From: Drosophila miranda
Lineage: Eukaryota; Arthropoda; Insecta; Diptera; Drosophilidae
Assembly (NCBI RefSeq): GCF_003369915.1
Contig: NW_022881603.1
Span: 52,721,271 to 52,785,270, forward strand
Length of the DNA stretch: 64,000 nt
Direction of reading: 5' to 3'
Position 1 is the stretch's first letter, and each line of letters starts with the position of its first letter. Below the pieces are notes generated by a model. That model ran no database searches. It worked only from the letters and a program-made list of their open reading frames with translations, and was not told where the DNA came from. The position numbers were made by a program, and so were the translations under genes. Positions 8,661-19,209 of the stretch are shown in pieces.

Positions 8661-10416
8661 ATGGAGGATATTAGGGCCTTCCTGGAGGAGCAACAGGCGA
8701 TCGTGGGAGAAGGGGGCTATCGCGCCGGTACTTCTCGTCAGCGACGGGCGTCTCTGCTCTCGCGTAGCGACGAGGAGGATTGGTGCGATTGCTCCCAGTT
8801 CCTTCAACTGCTGGCCTCGCCGTTGGTGTCACCGGCGCCATCGGGGCACGACTCGGTGTCGCCGACGGTGTCATCGGATGAGGGCGCCGAGGAGGGCGAC
8901 GACGAGGTCATATGCACCGACGGCCCGAGCGCGCCAACCGCTCAGGAGAAGGCCAGATGGAGACGGCAGCAAGGGTCGGAGCCGGAGACGAGGAATGGAA
9001 GGCCGCTGACCCTGCGCGACAAAATCGAGGCGGTGAGGCGGAGGTTTCAGGAGGCGACGCCGGAGGAGAAGCGCCGGATGCACCAAGTGCTGGAGAGGGC
9101 ACGGGCGATCAGGCGGCGGAGGCACGAGCGGATGGAGGCGCGGCGGCGACAGGCGGAAAGAGCCGCCAGTACGGAGGAGCACGGCCAAGAGAGCGACGAG
9201 GCGCCGCCACCCTTACCATTCCGGGTGGTGCTGCCGCCGATGCAGCCCCGGATCGACGAGGCGGAGACCGAGGGAACGCCGCCCCAGGCCACGAGCAAAC
9301 AGGCTACGAACCCCGAGGCCGAGTGGCAGAGGCGGCTGCAGCAGGCCGAGGAGGAGGAGGGCGAGCTGTGGCAACCTACGCCACCGGCCGAGGATGACGA
9401 GGGCCCCGAGAGGCGGCAGCCGCAGGCCGAGGAGGAGCAGCACCAGCAGCACCAGCAGCCGCATCACCAGCAGCAGGGGCAGGAGCAGGGGCAGCAGCAA
9501 CCACAGTGGAGGGGACCGGAGGCGGCCGTAATGGGACCGTATGTATCGCAGGAGGTGCGGACCGCCGTGCGCCAGGGGATGGTGTGGCACCACCAAACCC
9601 TGCACATCACGTGGGCCTCGGGGCCCGCCCGAGCGAAGCCCAGCCAGAGGCCGGCTCCCGGGTGTGGGAGGAGAGTCCACGCGGCAGCAACAACAGGGAC
9701 CCGCGGAGGAGGGACCCCGGACCCGCCCCCACGACCTCAGCGGCAGCAATGGCGACGGCGGAGGCAGCGACGCGGACTGCAGAAGCGGCGAAGGTGACAG
9801 CAGAGACGCAGGCCGCGGAAATGGCGACGGCGGCCCAGACGGCGACGGCGGTCCAGACGGCGACGGCCGAAGCAGCGGCAGACACGGCGACAGCGGAGGC
9901 GGCGACGCGAACGGCAGAGGCGGCGACGACGGCAGCCGGGACGCAGACCGCGGAAACGACGACGCAGCCCCGACAGCGACGGCCGAGGCAGCGGCAGAGA
10001 CGCGGGCCGCGGAAACGGCGACGGCGGCTCAGACAGCAACGGCCGAGGCAGCAGCGACGGCTTCGACAGCACCGACGGAGGTGGAACTCGAGGCGTGGGA
10101 GCGCGGACCGTGGGTGTGGCCCGCACCGGAGAGGTCGACGGCGGCCGAGCGCCCGGCTCTGAAGCGGCAGGCCTCCTGCCCGGAGCCCTGTGCAGGACCG
10201 AAGCGACCGGCCCTGCAACGGCAGAGCTCGGCACCGGCAGCCACGGTCCACTGGACGGCGATCTTGCGGGAGGAGTGGCCGGCGGCGGTGGTCCGCGCGC
10301 AGACCCAGATTCGCCTCGTGGGTAGGAGGGTGAAGAAGCTGGTGAGCGAGCGGGGTACCCGGTACCGCATTGCGATGTCGGCCACACGCACGGAGGTGTT
10401 CCGTGAACAAAAGTAA
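8661..10416 (+). pseudogene. GC-rich ORF of the LTR-element remnant, probably frameshifted
   Basis: The frame from ATG 8661 (MEDIRAFLEEQQAIVGEGGY) runs to 9797. It has an acidic N-half, a basic helix rich in R and E (about 8990-9170), and E/Q-rich stretches (EEEQHQQHQQPHHQQQ, about 9430-9480). Another frame (9541-10416) carries the likely C-terminus (TRYRIAMSATRTEVFREQK). A frame change near 9620 seems needed to link them. Between 9740 and 10080 all three frames are open over an ACGGCGGAGGC-like repeat (A-T-A-E-A in one frame, G-D-G in another). No known domain recognised. Position just before the PPT and LTR is the main clue. Confidence 0.45.
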
Positions 10417-10789
10417 GGGGAAAAAAAAAGGGTAAAGGAAAAAAAGAGCAAAAGGGGAAAAAAAAAAGAAAAAAAAACAAGGGCGAAACACGCGGGAAGA
10501 AAATGAATAAAGAGAAGACGAAAAAGAGAAAAGTCGAATACTTACTGGGGAGAGATATCGAGTGGATCGCCTAAACGACCCTACACCTTATCGATAGGCG
10601 GGGAGTCGGCCCCAGCCAGAAAATTGCAAGGGCTGGCAGCGCCGCCCGAGCAAAGGCGCCAGAGGGCGCCCGTGATCCCAGATGCCGTAAGGAGCGCGCG
10701 TAAAATGGGACCGTTTGAATGGGGAAAGCACACTCCGTCGCAAGGTCGCGGAAAACGGGAGTATTCCGCTGCGGGAAGAAAGAGGGGGG

Positions 10790-11680
10790 TGTGAGGAACC
10801 GCGGTTCCCACAGGCCGAATTCGACCAAGGCATAGCCGGATAAAGGCGGTGGGACGGTCGGATAAAGGCTGATGGCCGGCTGGATAAGGCGAAGGTCAGC
10901 CCAGATACCCACGGATATCCGGGTGCGGCGAAGAGGACAAGGGCCCCGAGAGGAGAAGTGTCCCGCTCTCGGAGCGAGAGAAACGCGAGAGGCAGAGGAG
11001 ACGGCGGGATCGGGCCGGCAGCGATCCGACGCATGACCAAATATGGGCATGGGATCACGCCACCGGCCAGGCCCCGTTACGAAGGCCGTGGAAACCAGGA
11101 GACGGCGATGGAAAACTACCAACGCCGAGCCGGGGCCCGTCAAGGGGCTATAAAAGGAGGCTGCGGCAACGAAGCGGGGTTCTTTTTCCGTGGAGAAGTG
11201 ATCGCGCGCGCACGTTGAACCCCCGCCGAAACCTAAGAGTAATACCCGGTACGGTTCGAAGAAGTGCAGTGAAGTGAATAGCAACAGGAAGACAGGCCCC
11301 GCCTGCCCCCAGAGTGAGTCTAAGTTAAGAGGTGATCCACAGTTGCCGGCGGAAGCTAAGAGGGGAGTGCGAGACGTAGATGGCGGATTTGCGTGGCGGG
11401 CCAAAGCAATAGCGGAGGTCAAACTGCCCCAATCAATAGCCTCAACGCTTCCACACCCGACGAGAGCCCACGCGTGGTGGAGATCCATAGATAAGCTGAA
11501 TTGTAGCATCTAGCCCTAAGTCCTAATATAAGTACGAATAAAGAGAAATTCGATTAAAGAGAAGGAAGGTCTTATCATTTGTCGTTGGGGGCAGCAATAA
11601 AAATACGTTGCGACGAATCGGCCGCCCGCTGAGCGAGCCCAGCAAACTCAAGCGAACCAAGAAGCAGGTCCGTTACAACA
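10790..11680 (+). repeat. 3' LTR of the truncated LTR element
   Basis: Begins TGTGAGGAACCGCGG directly after a polypurine tract and ends CGTTACAACA, giving TGT...ACA ends. A TATA-like GGGCTATAAAAGGAGG lies at about 11147-11162, and AATAAA-type signals near 11538. Its right edge at 11680 is followed by CATGTAGGTAGG, the start of the duplicated RhoGAP segment. There is no partner LTR in the window. Confidence 0.75.
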
Positions 11681-12206
11681 CATGTAGGTAGGTTTCTAAA
11701 CTGTGACAAAATTCCTATTCCAACGGTCACATGGCGGTCAAGTTATCACGAAAGTGGCGTCCTCATTGATGTTGATCGTTTGGATTTGAATTTGTATACG
11801 CGTGTGGAGGAGCATCGAACGGGCAGTGGACACATTCAACCAGGTGGCAGCGAAGTGGAGCGGCTGGCCTGCTGATAATCGTCTATCGTTTGATATGGGT
11901 TGAACATTTCAAGTGTTCCACTGGGGAGAATCCGCTTTGAGGTGTTTTTCCCTAGATAACATTCTATTTTGTTTCAAGTATGGCACTGCACATACACACA
12001 AGCCATGGTTCGACGATAATTTACAGATAATTTCCACTCATCATATCCTCAGAATGGATTAGTGCTTTGGGTACATTCAAGTCTTTATTACGTCGCATAC
12101 AAAAGTGTTTACAGTTTCAGTTTAGCCGCATTTATGGCATAGCTGCAGGATGATCGAAATGGTGTTATATAACGAAACGGCTGGGTGCAGTGATCCATAT
12201 GGATTT

Positions 12207-13673
12207 CTACTTACGCTCTGCCTCCTCCATGGCGCGCATCATTTTGGCATCATGCTTCTCGTGATGCTCCCTTATGGCACGCTGGAGCTCCTCGCGATGA
12301 CCTGCAGCGGTGTGCCTGAAAGGAGCGAGAGGAATCAATGAGCTGTGTCTAAAAAGGAACGCAACGGAGTGGAGACAATGTGCTACCTTGTCCGTTTTGC
12401 TTGTTAAACTGCTTGATGAGGCGACGCTTCTTGGAGGACTCCGGAAGGCTCTGAATGTGCGCGTACAGCTGCGCCAGTGCAGTGTCCGTGTAATTGCTGT
12501 TGTTTGCCGCTGCCGTGGCGGCACGATCTACAAAAGTGTACACCGTGTTGACCGTCGAGTCGTCCGAGATGGATTCTTCAAGGGTTTGCTCCGGTGACAT
12601 GGTTTTTTTGCGTTTGCGCTCAAGAAAGTACGCCCGAATATCGGTGGCTTGCTTTCCGGGAACTTCGAAGATTTCCAGACCCTGCTGAATCATGTAGGAC
12701 ACAATGCTGGACATCTTCTTCGCCGTATAGTGGAGCGCCTCAGGCGGCATTTGCCTGGGGCAAATCAGGTGCGGTGTAAACAAGATGGCCAAATTCTCCG
12801 CGGACATCTTGTTGCTCTCCTCACGCGCTGCCACCGAATGGAGCATTTTAATAATGTGCTGCAGTAACTCGCGATGCTCTTCGGGGAGCAGGAGAAGGAG
12901 CAGCTGCACCGAGTTGAGATGTTGTTGGCGCTCTGCGGTAGCCGCCACCTGACCCCCCATTAATGCCTGGCTAAGCGGCGCTATCTGAAGATGTGCTCGA
13001 TAGTGGGCGTCTGTAAGCAAAGGCTCTGGCAGCTCGGCCAGAAAGCTCTTAAAAACAGTGGCACAGTCGTGAGCCGAGAATCCTGTCAGTTCCAAATCCA
13101 AGGGCTGGTCGTGCTGTATGTGCATTCGTAGTTCGTTCTGCCTGGAAACGGCTCCTGTCTTGCGAAATAGTCCCTCCTGGGAGAGATCTGCAGAATAGCA
13201 TTTCCGCATTTAGAATAATTCAATTTTCCGGACTTTCCCTGTCACTTACTCTTCTCCAGCATAAGAAACTCTTTGAGCTCCTCCAGTTGCATCAGAAAGC
13301 CTGCATCAATTTGTTGCTGCAGCGTTTCAGTGGGACTGTTGCCCGCCGACTTACTGCCTGCCCCAGCCGTGCAGCCTGTGGCAGGCCCGCGATTCTTCTT
13401 GGAGAGGCGATTCCACTTCTTTATCTTGCCCTTATCTTCGTAGACGATTTCATGGCACGGCATGTCGAACCTGCAACCCATAAATCGGTAAGCACTATAT
13501 TTCGATGGGATGGCAGCGTCGCTCGTGGCAACTTACTCGTCGGTGTTTAGTTCCAGCTCGAAGGAGAGGTGCATGCGCACCAGAGACTTGTATTTTTCAT
13601 AATTGCTGTTGCGCATGCGTGTCGCTAGGTCGCGGTCATTAAATTCATTGATGTTGGCGTATTCCATGTCCAT
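12207..13673 (-). CDS. RhoGAP54D: RhoGAP-domain protein, ARHGAP19-like (four exons, intact)
   Basis: GTPase-activating protein for Rho-family GTPases, acting on the actin cytoskeleton or cytokinesis machinery. Exons on the minus strand by GT-AG sites and frame: 13673-13537, 13470-13250, 13187-12387 and 12301-12207, giving 417 residues without a stop. The start at 13673 (MDMEYANINEF) has an ACAATGG context. The RhoGAP domain lies in exon 3: GLFRKTG holds the arginine finger, and FLAELPEPLLTDAHYRAH and NKMSAENLAILFTPHL are family motifs. The C-terminus (LPESSKKRRLIKQFNKQ) closely resembles vertebrate ARHGAP19, hence the Drosophila name RhoGAP54D, assigned from memory of orthology. It sits between retrotransposons, transcribed leftward. 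Because copies are duplicated here, it may be a paralogue rather than the parental gene. Confidence 0.8.
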
Positions 13674-14033
13674 TGTTATACGCAAGGGCGTATACAGGGC
13701 GACAGCAGTAGCCAAAGCAACAAAACAACAACAGCACAGCACAAACGAAAAGGACTTCCGTAGATTCGAATCCCAGCACTCACACGCTCACTTTAACAAA
13801 TATTACTTTTCTAAAAGTACAATATAGAAGGTTTGTGGCCTGACAGCATATTTGTTGATAGCTTTGCTGGTGGAATTTAATTGCGGAAAATTGGGCGAGA
13901 CGCGCTGCAAAAATTGAAATATTGAACTGGCAGAGCTGTCACTGGCGTCCAAAGAACATTTTGTGCGAAAACGCCATGTCAATGTTAAAGAATTATAAGC
14001 TGTACACTAATGCTTCTTTATTTACAGCTGAAA
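13674..14033. other. RhoGAP upstream region
   Basis: About 360 bp of AT-rich DNA between the RhoGAP start and the transporter fragment. It probably includes the RhoGAP 5' UTR and promoter. I see no clear TATA or initiator motif and no transposon signature. Confidence 0.4.
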
Positions 14034-14165
14034 TTAGTTAGTAAATCTCTTAAAGAACTCGAAATTACAAATTTCGGACCAGCCGATTGAGGCGCCCATA
14101 CACATGGCGCCAAAGCTAGCCGATAAACCGGCTATATACTGTGGTAGGACCGATCCCTTGGACAT
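14034..14165 (-). pseudogene. First-exon fragment of an MFS sugar transporter (Tret1-like)
   Basis: The minus-strand ATG at 14165 in a CACAACATG context opens MSKGSVLPQYIAGLSASFG followed by AMCMGASIGWS, the typical start and first membrane segment of insect facilitated trehalose/sugar transporters (MFS). After GWS the resemblance stops and the frame ends at 14034. No further transporter exon is visible downstream toward RhoGAP. It is therefore a broken or truncated gene copy, or a first exon cut off from the rest. Too short for the ORF to be recognised by length alone. Confidence 0.55.
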
Positions 14166-14169
14166 GTTG

Positions 14170-15063
14170 TGTTCTGTTCTGTTCTCCGTGATGCAAAAAA
14201 TGGAACTGAAACTGACACGCAGACCGTTATTTGGCTTGACAAATTGCCCTGCATGAGATAACCAAAGCGTCGACGCTGGCGTACAACTGGCACGCTGGCA
14301 GAGGGGGAAATACTTGAAGTTGGAGAGAGTCGTAAATCAGATTCTACAGTTTCCCTTTAGAACGGCGGCGGAGGCAGAGGTGTGGAAAGCGCGCTTTAAC
14401 GTAAGCAAAAGTCCCCAAAAAGCAATCGGAATCTGAAACAGCTAATTAAATGACTGCTGATATGCCACCGCCACCTCCACCCACCCCTAATACACACACC
14501 CCGCCTATTGTTATAAGAACAATCAAGTGCCTCTATAACAATCTACTGATTATACTTTTGCGTGGAACTTAGGCACTTTATATTTCATCTTGCTACGCTA
14601 CGAAAATGGTATTTATTACACACAGATTGAATCAGTATCGGATCACCGCAAAATTATATATCTGCTATAGGAAACATCAGCCAGAACTATAATTTGTACT
14701 GGATCGTGCTTTAATATCACTATACGCTCATACATAAGTACCATAGATGGTTGGGTATGTTGCGTGGGGAGCCCAACATCCATTTTGAAAGATACAGATT
14801 TATTGGTCATCTGACTTTAGGAGCACATGCATGCAGGATACTTCCAATTCTAGAAATCCAATATATCTATGTGGAATTCCACTTACAAGAGTATTTCATT
14901 TTCGGCGTAAGGCTTCATTTCCGGGGCATTTTTCTATTTATTGCATCGTGTGAAAGTAGATAATAGCATTACCTACCAAAATAATTGAATGGGCGTAAAT
15001 CGCCTGGAGAGCATCTAATCTGGCTCTTAACACACATCATCGTACTCATCACGCCGAAAACAC
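14170..15063. other. Unassigned genomic DNA, partly present inverted at the window end
   Basis: No convincing gene. 14390-15063 is part of the inverted copy at the right edge. The plus-strand frame 14985-15257 (90 codons, MNGRKSPGEHLIWLLTHIIV) recurs at 63370 on the minus strand but looks like chance open sequence. Relative to the right-hand copy, about 28 bp are missing near 14543. Confidence 0.5.
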
Positions 15064-15949
15064 ATGTAGGTAGGTTTCTAAACTGTGACAAAATTCCTAT
15101 TCCAACGGTCACATGGCGGTCAAGTTATCAGGAAAGTGGCGTCCTCATTGATGTTGATCGTTTGGATTTGAATTTGTATACGCGTATGGAGGAGCATCGA
15201 ACGGGCAGTGGACACATTCAACCAGGTGGCAGCGAAGTGGAGCGGCTGGCCTGCTGATAATCGTCTATCGTTTGATATGGGTTGAACATTTCAAGTGTTC
15301 CACTGGGGAGAATCCGCTTTGCACCCGGTTCCTTGTTTTGTGTTAATGCAATAGAGGTGTTTTTCCCTAGATAACATTCTATTTTGTTTCAAGTATGGCA
15401 CTGCACATACACACAAGCCATGGTTCGACGATAATTTACAGATAATTTCCACTCATCATATCCTCAGAATGGATTAGTGCTTTGGGTACATTCAAGTCTT
15501 TATTACGTCGCATACAAAAGTGTTTACAGTTTCAGTTTAGCCGCATTTATGGCATAGCTGCAGGATGATCGAAATGGTGTTATACAACGAAACGGCTGGG
15601 TGCAGTGATCCATATGGATTTCTACTTCTTACGCTCTGCCTCCTCCATGGCGCGCATCATTTTGGCATCATGCTTCTCGTGATGCTCCCTTATGGCACGC
15701 TGGAGCTCCTCGCGATGACCTGCAGCGGTGTGCCTGAAAGGAGCGAGTGGAATCAATGAGCTGTGTCCCAAAGGAACGCAACGGAGTGGAGACAATGTGC
15801 TACCTTGTCCGTTTTGCTTGTTAAACTGCTTGATGAGGCGACGCTTCTTGGAAGACTCCGGAAGGCTCTGAATGTGCGCGTACAGCTGCGCCAGTGCAGT
15901 GTCCGTGTAATTGCTGTTGTTTGCCGCTGCCGTGGCGGCACGATCTACA
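15064..15949. repeat. Duplicated genomic segment, copy 2, broken inside RhoGAP exon 3
   Basis: Matches 11681-12530 in the same orientation and ends at GCACGATCTACA (15949), within the codons of RhoGAP exon 3. The next bases are CA and then the T run of E4 (15952-15958). No continuation of RhoGAP is found at the other end of E4. Confidence 0.85.
15622..15949 (-). pseudogene. RhoGAP copy 2: 3' end only
   Basis: Holds the last exon (15719-15622, one Lys codon longer than copy 1: ...ERKK) and the 3' part of exon 3 (15949-15804). The intron between them is preserved. The RhoGAP catalytic domain is absent, so the copy is dead. It ends at the E4 poly(A). Confidence 0.8.
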
Positions 15950-16227
15950 CATTTTTTTCGAGGTAATTTTGATGCAAGTGCACGCCTACGTTGCGCACAC
16001 TCGCCCGCCAGTTTTGCTACTGACGGAGTTTATTTCCAGCTTTTCTTATTACCTAGGACATGGCAATTTACATTTAAGCTTAACTTACAACAATAATGCG
16101 ATTTTAAAATTGGCGGGCTGTTAACATTAACATTACATTGACATGAGCATTACATTAACATTAACATTATAGCATGAAACTAATGGTCTGGCAGGCCTTA
16201 TGTGTCAATCACAGGATTAACGTACAT
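15950..16227 (-). other. 3' terminus of E4
   Basis: Poly(A) shown as T at 15952-15958, the shared GCGCACACTCGCCCGCCAG block, and an ACATTA/ACATTG repeat stretch around 16122-16170. It matches 49319-49587 of E5 until ACGTACAT, where the CR1 element starts. It is attached to a broken RhoGAP exon with only CA as filler. Confidence 0.75.
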
Positions 16228-16734
16228 GAAGTCGCTTCTAGCGACTGTTTGTTTTGATTTATTATCGCATCTCTTTAATTTCATTCTACTTTTTGTTAAC
16301 CACCAGTGTTTTGTTTGTAAACAAGTGTTTAATATAAATTCAATATTGCAACGTAACACATCGGACTCGTGCAGGCAATTTGTTATTGTTTTTTGCCCAG
16401 TCTGCTTTTCGTTATCGCTTCTTCGGTGTGCACTGTTCTCGCGCATCTGCGTTTGCATCGCCCACACTCTCTCGTGGGCATACGCGGGCTTCTCGCATTG
16501 TTGCTCTCACTCTCTCTGGATTGCCTATACTCTCCCTCTCTGTGGACTTTTCTTTTGTGTCTCTGCTTTGGTGAGTTTACTGCTCGTTTTCTGCACTTCG
16601 TTGGAACATCTGCTTTGAATTATTGCCGCTGCAGCTGATTGTCTGGCTCGCTCTGCTGTCTGCTCTCCTACTTTACCTGCGATCTCACTCCGTTCTCTTA
16701 TTATTCGTGCACAGTGATTCTACTGCTGTCAATA

Positions 16735-17799
16735 ATGGCAATCGTTTGTAGTGCAAAGAAATGTGAATTCGGTGGTGTTATCATTGGTGATTCATTTCTT
16801 AGCTGCTGGCTGTGCGACAATTTTGCCCACATAAAATGTGCTGGTGGTGGAAATTTTGGCCGGCTGAATGATCTGATCTCGAAACGCATGGGCCTGTCTT
16901 GGGCATGTCTGGCTTGTCGGGAGATTGAGGCCGAAATGCGCACATTTATGAGACAGACTCAAACTGGGTTTCTGGATGTCCGGAAACAATTTGTGGCTCT
17001 CAACGAGAAATTTCTTGCACTTGAATCACAGTTTCTTGGGCTCAAACTCTTGAGCGAATCGCCTAGACGGAAAATTCCGCATAATGATACCAATCTCTTG
17101 CAACCTAATCCGATTGGTACGCCTGCCTCCCACCTTCATCCATCGGAAGCATTTCCGTGTAGGCATGCCACGCCGTTGTCTGTAAATCCGCCAACGGTGG
17201 CTCCGGAGTTCTTTACACCGAGCAATGTGCTTCCTTCGAGCACCCAACTCCCCAACAGCATCAATCCCATCCCTGCAGTTTCTGTGGCCGTCACTTCTGA
17301 CGCGGTGAGTGCTCCTAGTGCGGGTGTGCTGGTTGCTGACGACGTCTTGCCAATTCCTGCTCCAATTCCTGCTCCAATTCCTGCTGCAATTCCTACTCCA
17401 ATTCCTGCTACAGCCATTGCTGCCAATTCCTCTGCCCTTGTACCGAGATCTCTTTTAGGAGTGGCTCCACCATCCCGATCTCGCTCGGGACTTCAACTTA
17501 AAGCAGTGGTCCCTCGGAAAGCAATATTTGTTTCTCGTCTTATTCCTGAGGCTACAACGGAGGATGTTAAACAACATCTTGCCGCTAAACTTAACACTTC
17601 GCCTGTTGATATAGTTGTGACTAAATTTACATTTAAACATAAGCGCAACATATCATCCTTTAAAATTCTTCTCCCTGATTCTTTACTATCCTGTTCTCTA
17701 GAACCGTCAATATGGCCTGAGCATACAATTGTGCATGAGTTCCTTCTCAAAGATTCGAACTCGAATCCAAGAACTACCGAACATGCTCCAAAAAACTGA
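16735..17799 (+). CDS. CR1-type ORF1 with PHD-like zinc finger
   Basis: 354 residues. The N-terminus has a Cys/His pattern of PHD type (C-x5-C, CWLCDNFAHIKC, WACLACR, residues about 5-65), then a coiled-coil-like part (MRTFMRQTQTGFLDVRKQF), a Pro/Ala repeat (P-I-P-A, residues about 205-225) and a C-terminal basic region. PHD-type ORF1 proteins are typical of CR1-clade elements. The stop overlaps the ORF2 start as TGATG at 17797-17801. ORF1 itself is open and intact. Confidence 0.65.
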   Translation: MAIVCSAKKCEFGGVIIGDSFLSCWLCDNFAHIKCAGGGNFGRLNDLISKRMGLSWACLACREIEAEMRTFMRQTQTGFLDVRKQFVALNEKFLALESQFLGLKLLSESPRRKIPHNDTNLLQPNPIGTPASHLHPSEAFPCRHATPLSVNPPTVAPEFFTPSNVLPSSTQLPNSINPIPAVSVAVTSDAVSAPSAGVLVADDVLPIPAPIPAPIPAAIPTPIPATAIAANSSALVPRSLLGVAPPSRSRSGLQLKAVVPRKAIFVSRLIPEATTEDVKQHLAAKLNTSPVDIVVTKFTFKHKRNISSFKILLPDSLLSCSLEPSIWPEHTIVHEFLLKDSNSNPRTTEHAPKN

Positions 17800-19179
17800 T
17801 GTACTATTTTTCCATGCACTATCAGAACGTTCGCAGTTTGCTGGGAAAGTTGCGTCAAATTCATACTAATAGCGCGTCCTTTGATTTCGATGCCATCGCG
17901 TTTACCGAAACCTGGCTTAACTCCTCTGTCAATGATCATGAAATTTTCATTGATAGTTACACTATTTATAGAATGGACCGCCCATTTTTGCAGGTGGTGT
18001 TCTGATTGCAGTTAAATTTGTTTTCTCATCTGAGTTATTCCCATTAAATAACATTCATGGAATTGAATTTGTTGCAGTCAAAGTTCGTGTTGGCTCCGCA
18101 TTTTTCTATTTAACCTGCTCTTACATTCCTCCCAGGTCTGATGCTGAGCTTTACTTACACCACCTCTCAGCAATTAATAATGTTGTTTCTGCATTAGGGT
18201 GCAATGATCGAATTATTGTCATGGGGGACTTTAACCTCCCATTTCTTTCTTGGCTGCCTTGTAATGACGCTAACCTGTTGTTTCCGAATTGCCATAATGA
18301 CTTTATCAATGGGCTAACGGATATTTCCCTTGTCCAAATTAATGCCGTTAAAAACATTAGGGACAGACTTCTTGACCTCGTTTTTGTTAACGATGGTTCT
18401 CTTGCTACGGTATCTAGAGCAAGCCCAATATCTCTCCCTGAAGATCCTCACCATCCAACTTTGTTGATATCACTGGAGTGTACACAATCTGGTGGTGCTG
18501 ACAGTTCCATGGCTACTTGTCACATAAAGTGTTTTCGCAAAACAAACTTTATTGATTTAGATCTACATCTCTCGCGTGTTGATTGGTCGTTTCTTTATTC
18601 ATTACCGAACATAGATGCAACTGTTAACTCGTTTTATAGTTCTATTTACTCCGCCCTTAATACGTTTGTTCCAGATATCACTGTACCTGTATCGTCCAAG
18701 CCTCCCTGGTTCTCCAAGTATTTGTCATACTTAAAAAATAATAAATCCCGGCTCTATAAAAAGTACCAGAAGTCGGGCTCCACGTTGGCCTTAGCTCTAT
18801 ACTCCTCCGCTCGCTCTCTGTTCCTTGCCGTCAATAGTCAGTGTTATAATCATTACCTTTCACAATGTAGTAGTAACTTTCGTAGTGATCCTAAAAAATT
18901 CTATTCGTTCGTTAACTCTAAGCGCAAGTCAAACGTTTTTCCTCCGTCCCTTCATTACCAGAACAAAACAGAAGCATCTGCTGTTGGTATTGCAAATTTA
19001 TTCGCTAACTTTTTCTAAACAACGTACTCGTCTCATATTTACAACGCATCCACTCCGTATCCGTACCAGCTACCTCAAGCTAACAGCATTTTTCTGCCCT
19101 TTTTCGAGGAAAGCGTTGTTCTGGAAGGTTTGTCATCTATGGACATATCGTTTTCTGCGGGTCCAGATAAGGTACCAAG
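17799..19179 (+). pseudogene. CR1-type ORF2: endonuclease and start of RT, broken
   Basis: Starts MYYFSMHYQNVRSLLGK, the usual endonuclease opening. A frameshift near 17990 moves the rest to another frame, which holds the catalytic GDFNLP (about 18226) and the thumb-like linker. An in-frame TAA lies at 19016-19018, after which the same frame stays open to 19179. RT catalytic motifs are absent because of the truncation. Confidence 0.7.
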
Positions 19180-19209
19180 TATATTTTATTTCTATTTGCA
19201 GGTACTGGA

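Larger units (their letters stand above)
8653..11680 (+). mobile_element. 5'-truncated LTR retrotransposon: 3' ORF, polypurine tract, 3' LTR
   Basis: GC-rich DNA unlike its neighbours. It contains one ORF region (8661-10416), purine-rich A/G tracts (10417-10545), a polypurine tract GAAGAAAGAGGGGGG ending at 10789, and an 891-bp LTR (10790-11680). No gag/pol with RT or integrase is present, so only the 3' part survives. The left end abuts E3 at 8652/8653, and the right end abuts the RhoGAP segment. The order ORF-PPT-LTR suggests a third ORF in the env position of a gypsy-type element, but no signal peptide or envelope feature is visible. Confidence 0.65.
11681..15063. repeat. Duplicated genomic segment, copy 1 (RhoGAP gene plus upstream DNA)
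   Basis: The 11681-12530 part recurs at 15064-15949, both starting at CATGTAGGTAGG. Copy 1 continues through the whole RhoGAP gene, a transporter exon fragment and about 0.9 kb of other DNA, then meets copy 2 in the same orientation. Small differences exist: copy 2 carries extra CACCCGGTTCC... text near 15320 and one extra Lys codon at the gene's 3' end. Part of this segment (14390-15223) also appears inverted at 63140-64000. Confidence 0.85.
16228..19179 (+). mobile_element. CR1-type non-LTR retrotransposon, 3'-truncated
   Basis: Plus-strand insertion in the E4 3' region, with a 5' leader (16228-16734), ORF1 (16735-17799) and the start of ORF2 (17799-19179). It ends within the N-terminal part of the RT domain at ...SFSAGPDK, and E4 resumes at TATATTTTATTT. 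Comparison with E5 shows that about 80 bp of the E4 target are missing at the site. 3' truncation is not expected from target-primed insertion, so a later deletion removed the RT half and the target side. Confidence 0.7.

Noticed and set aside
9607..10491. Minus-strand frames of 247-294 codons in the GC-rich LTR-element remnant
   Set aside because: Arg/Cys/Pro-rich shadows of the repetitive plus-strand ORF; no motif.
14985..15257. 90-codon plus-strand frame starting MNGRKSPGEH as a gene
   Set aside because: Repeated in the duplicated/inverted flank with its end changed by each junction; no domain and no splice context, so coding is unsupported.
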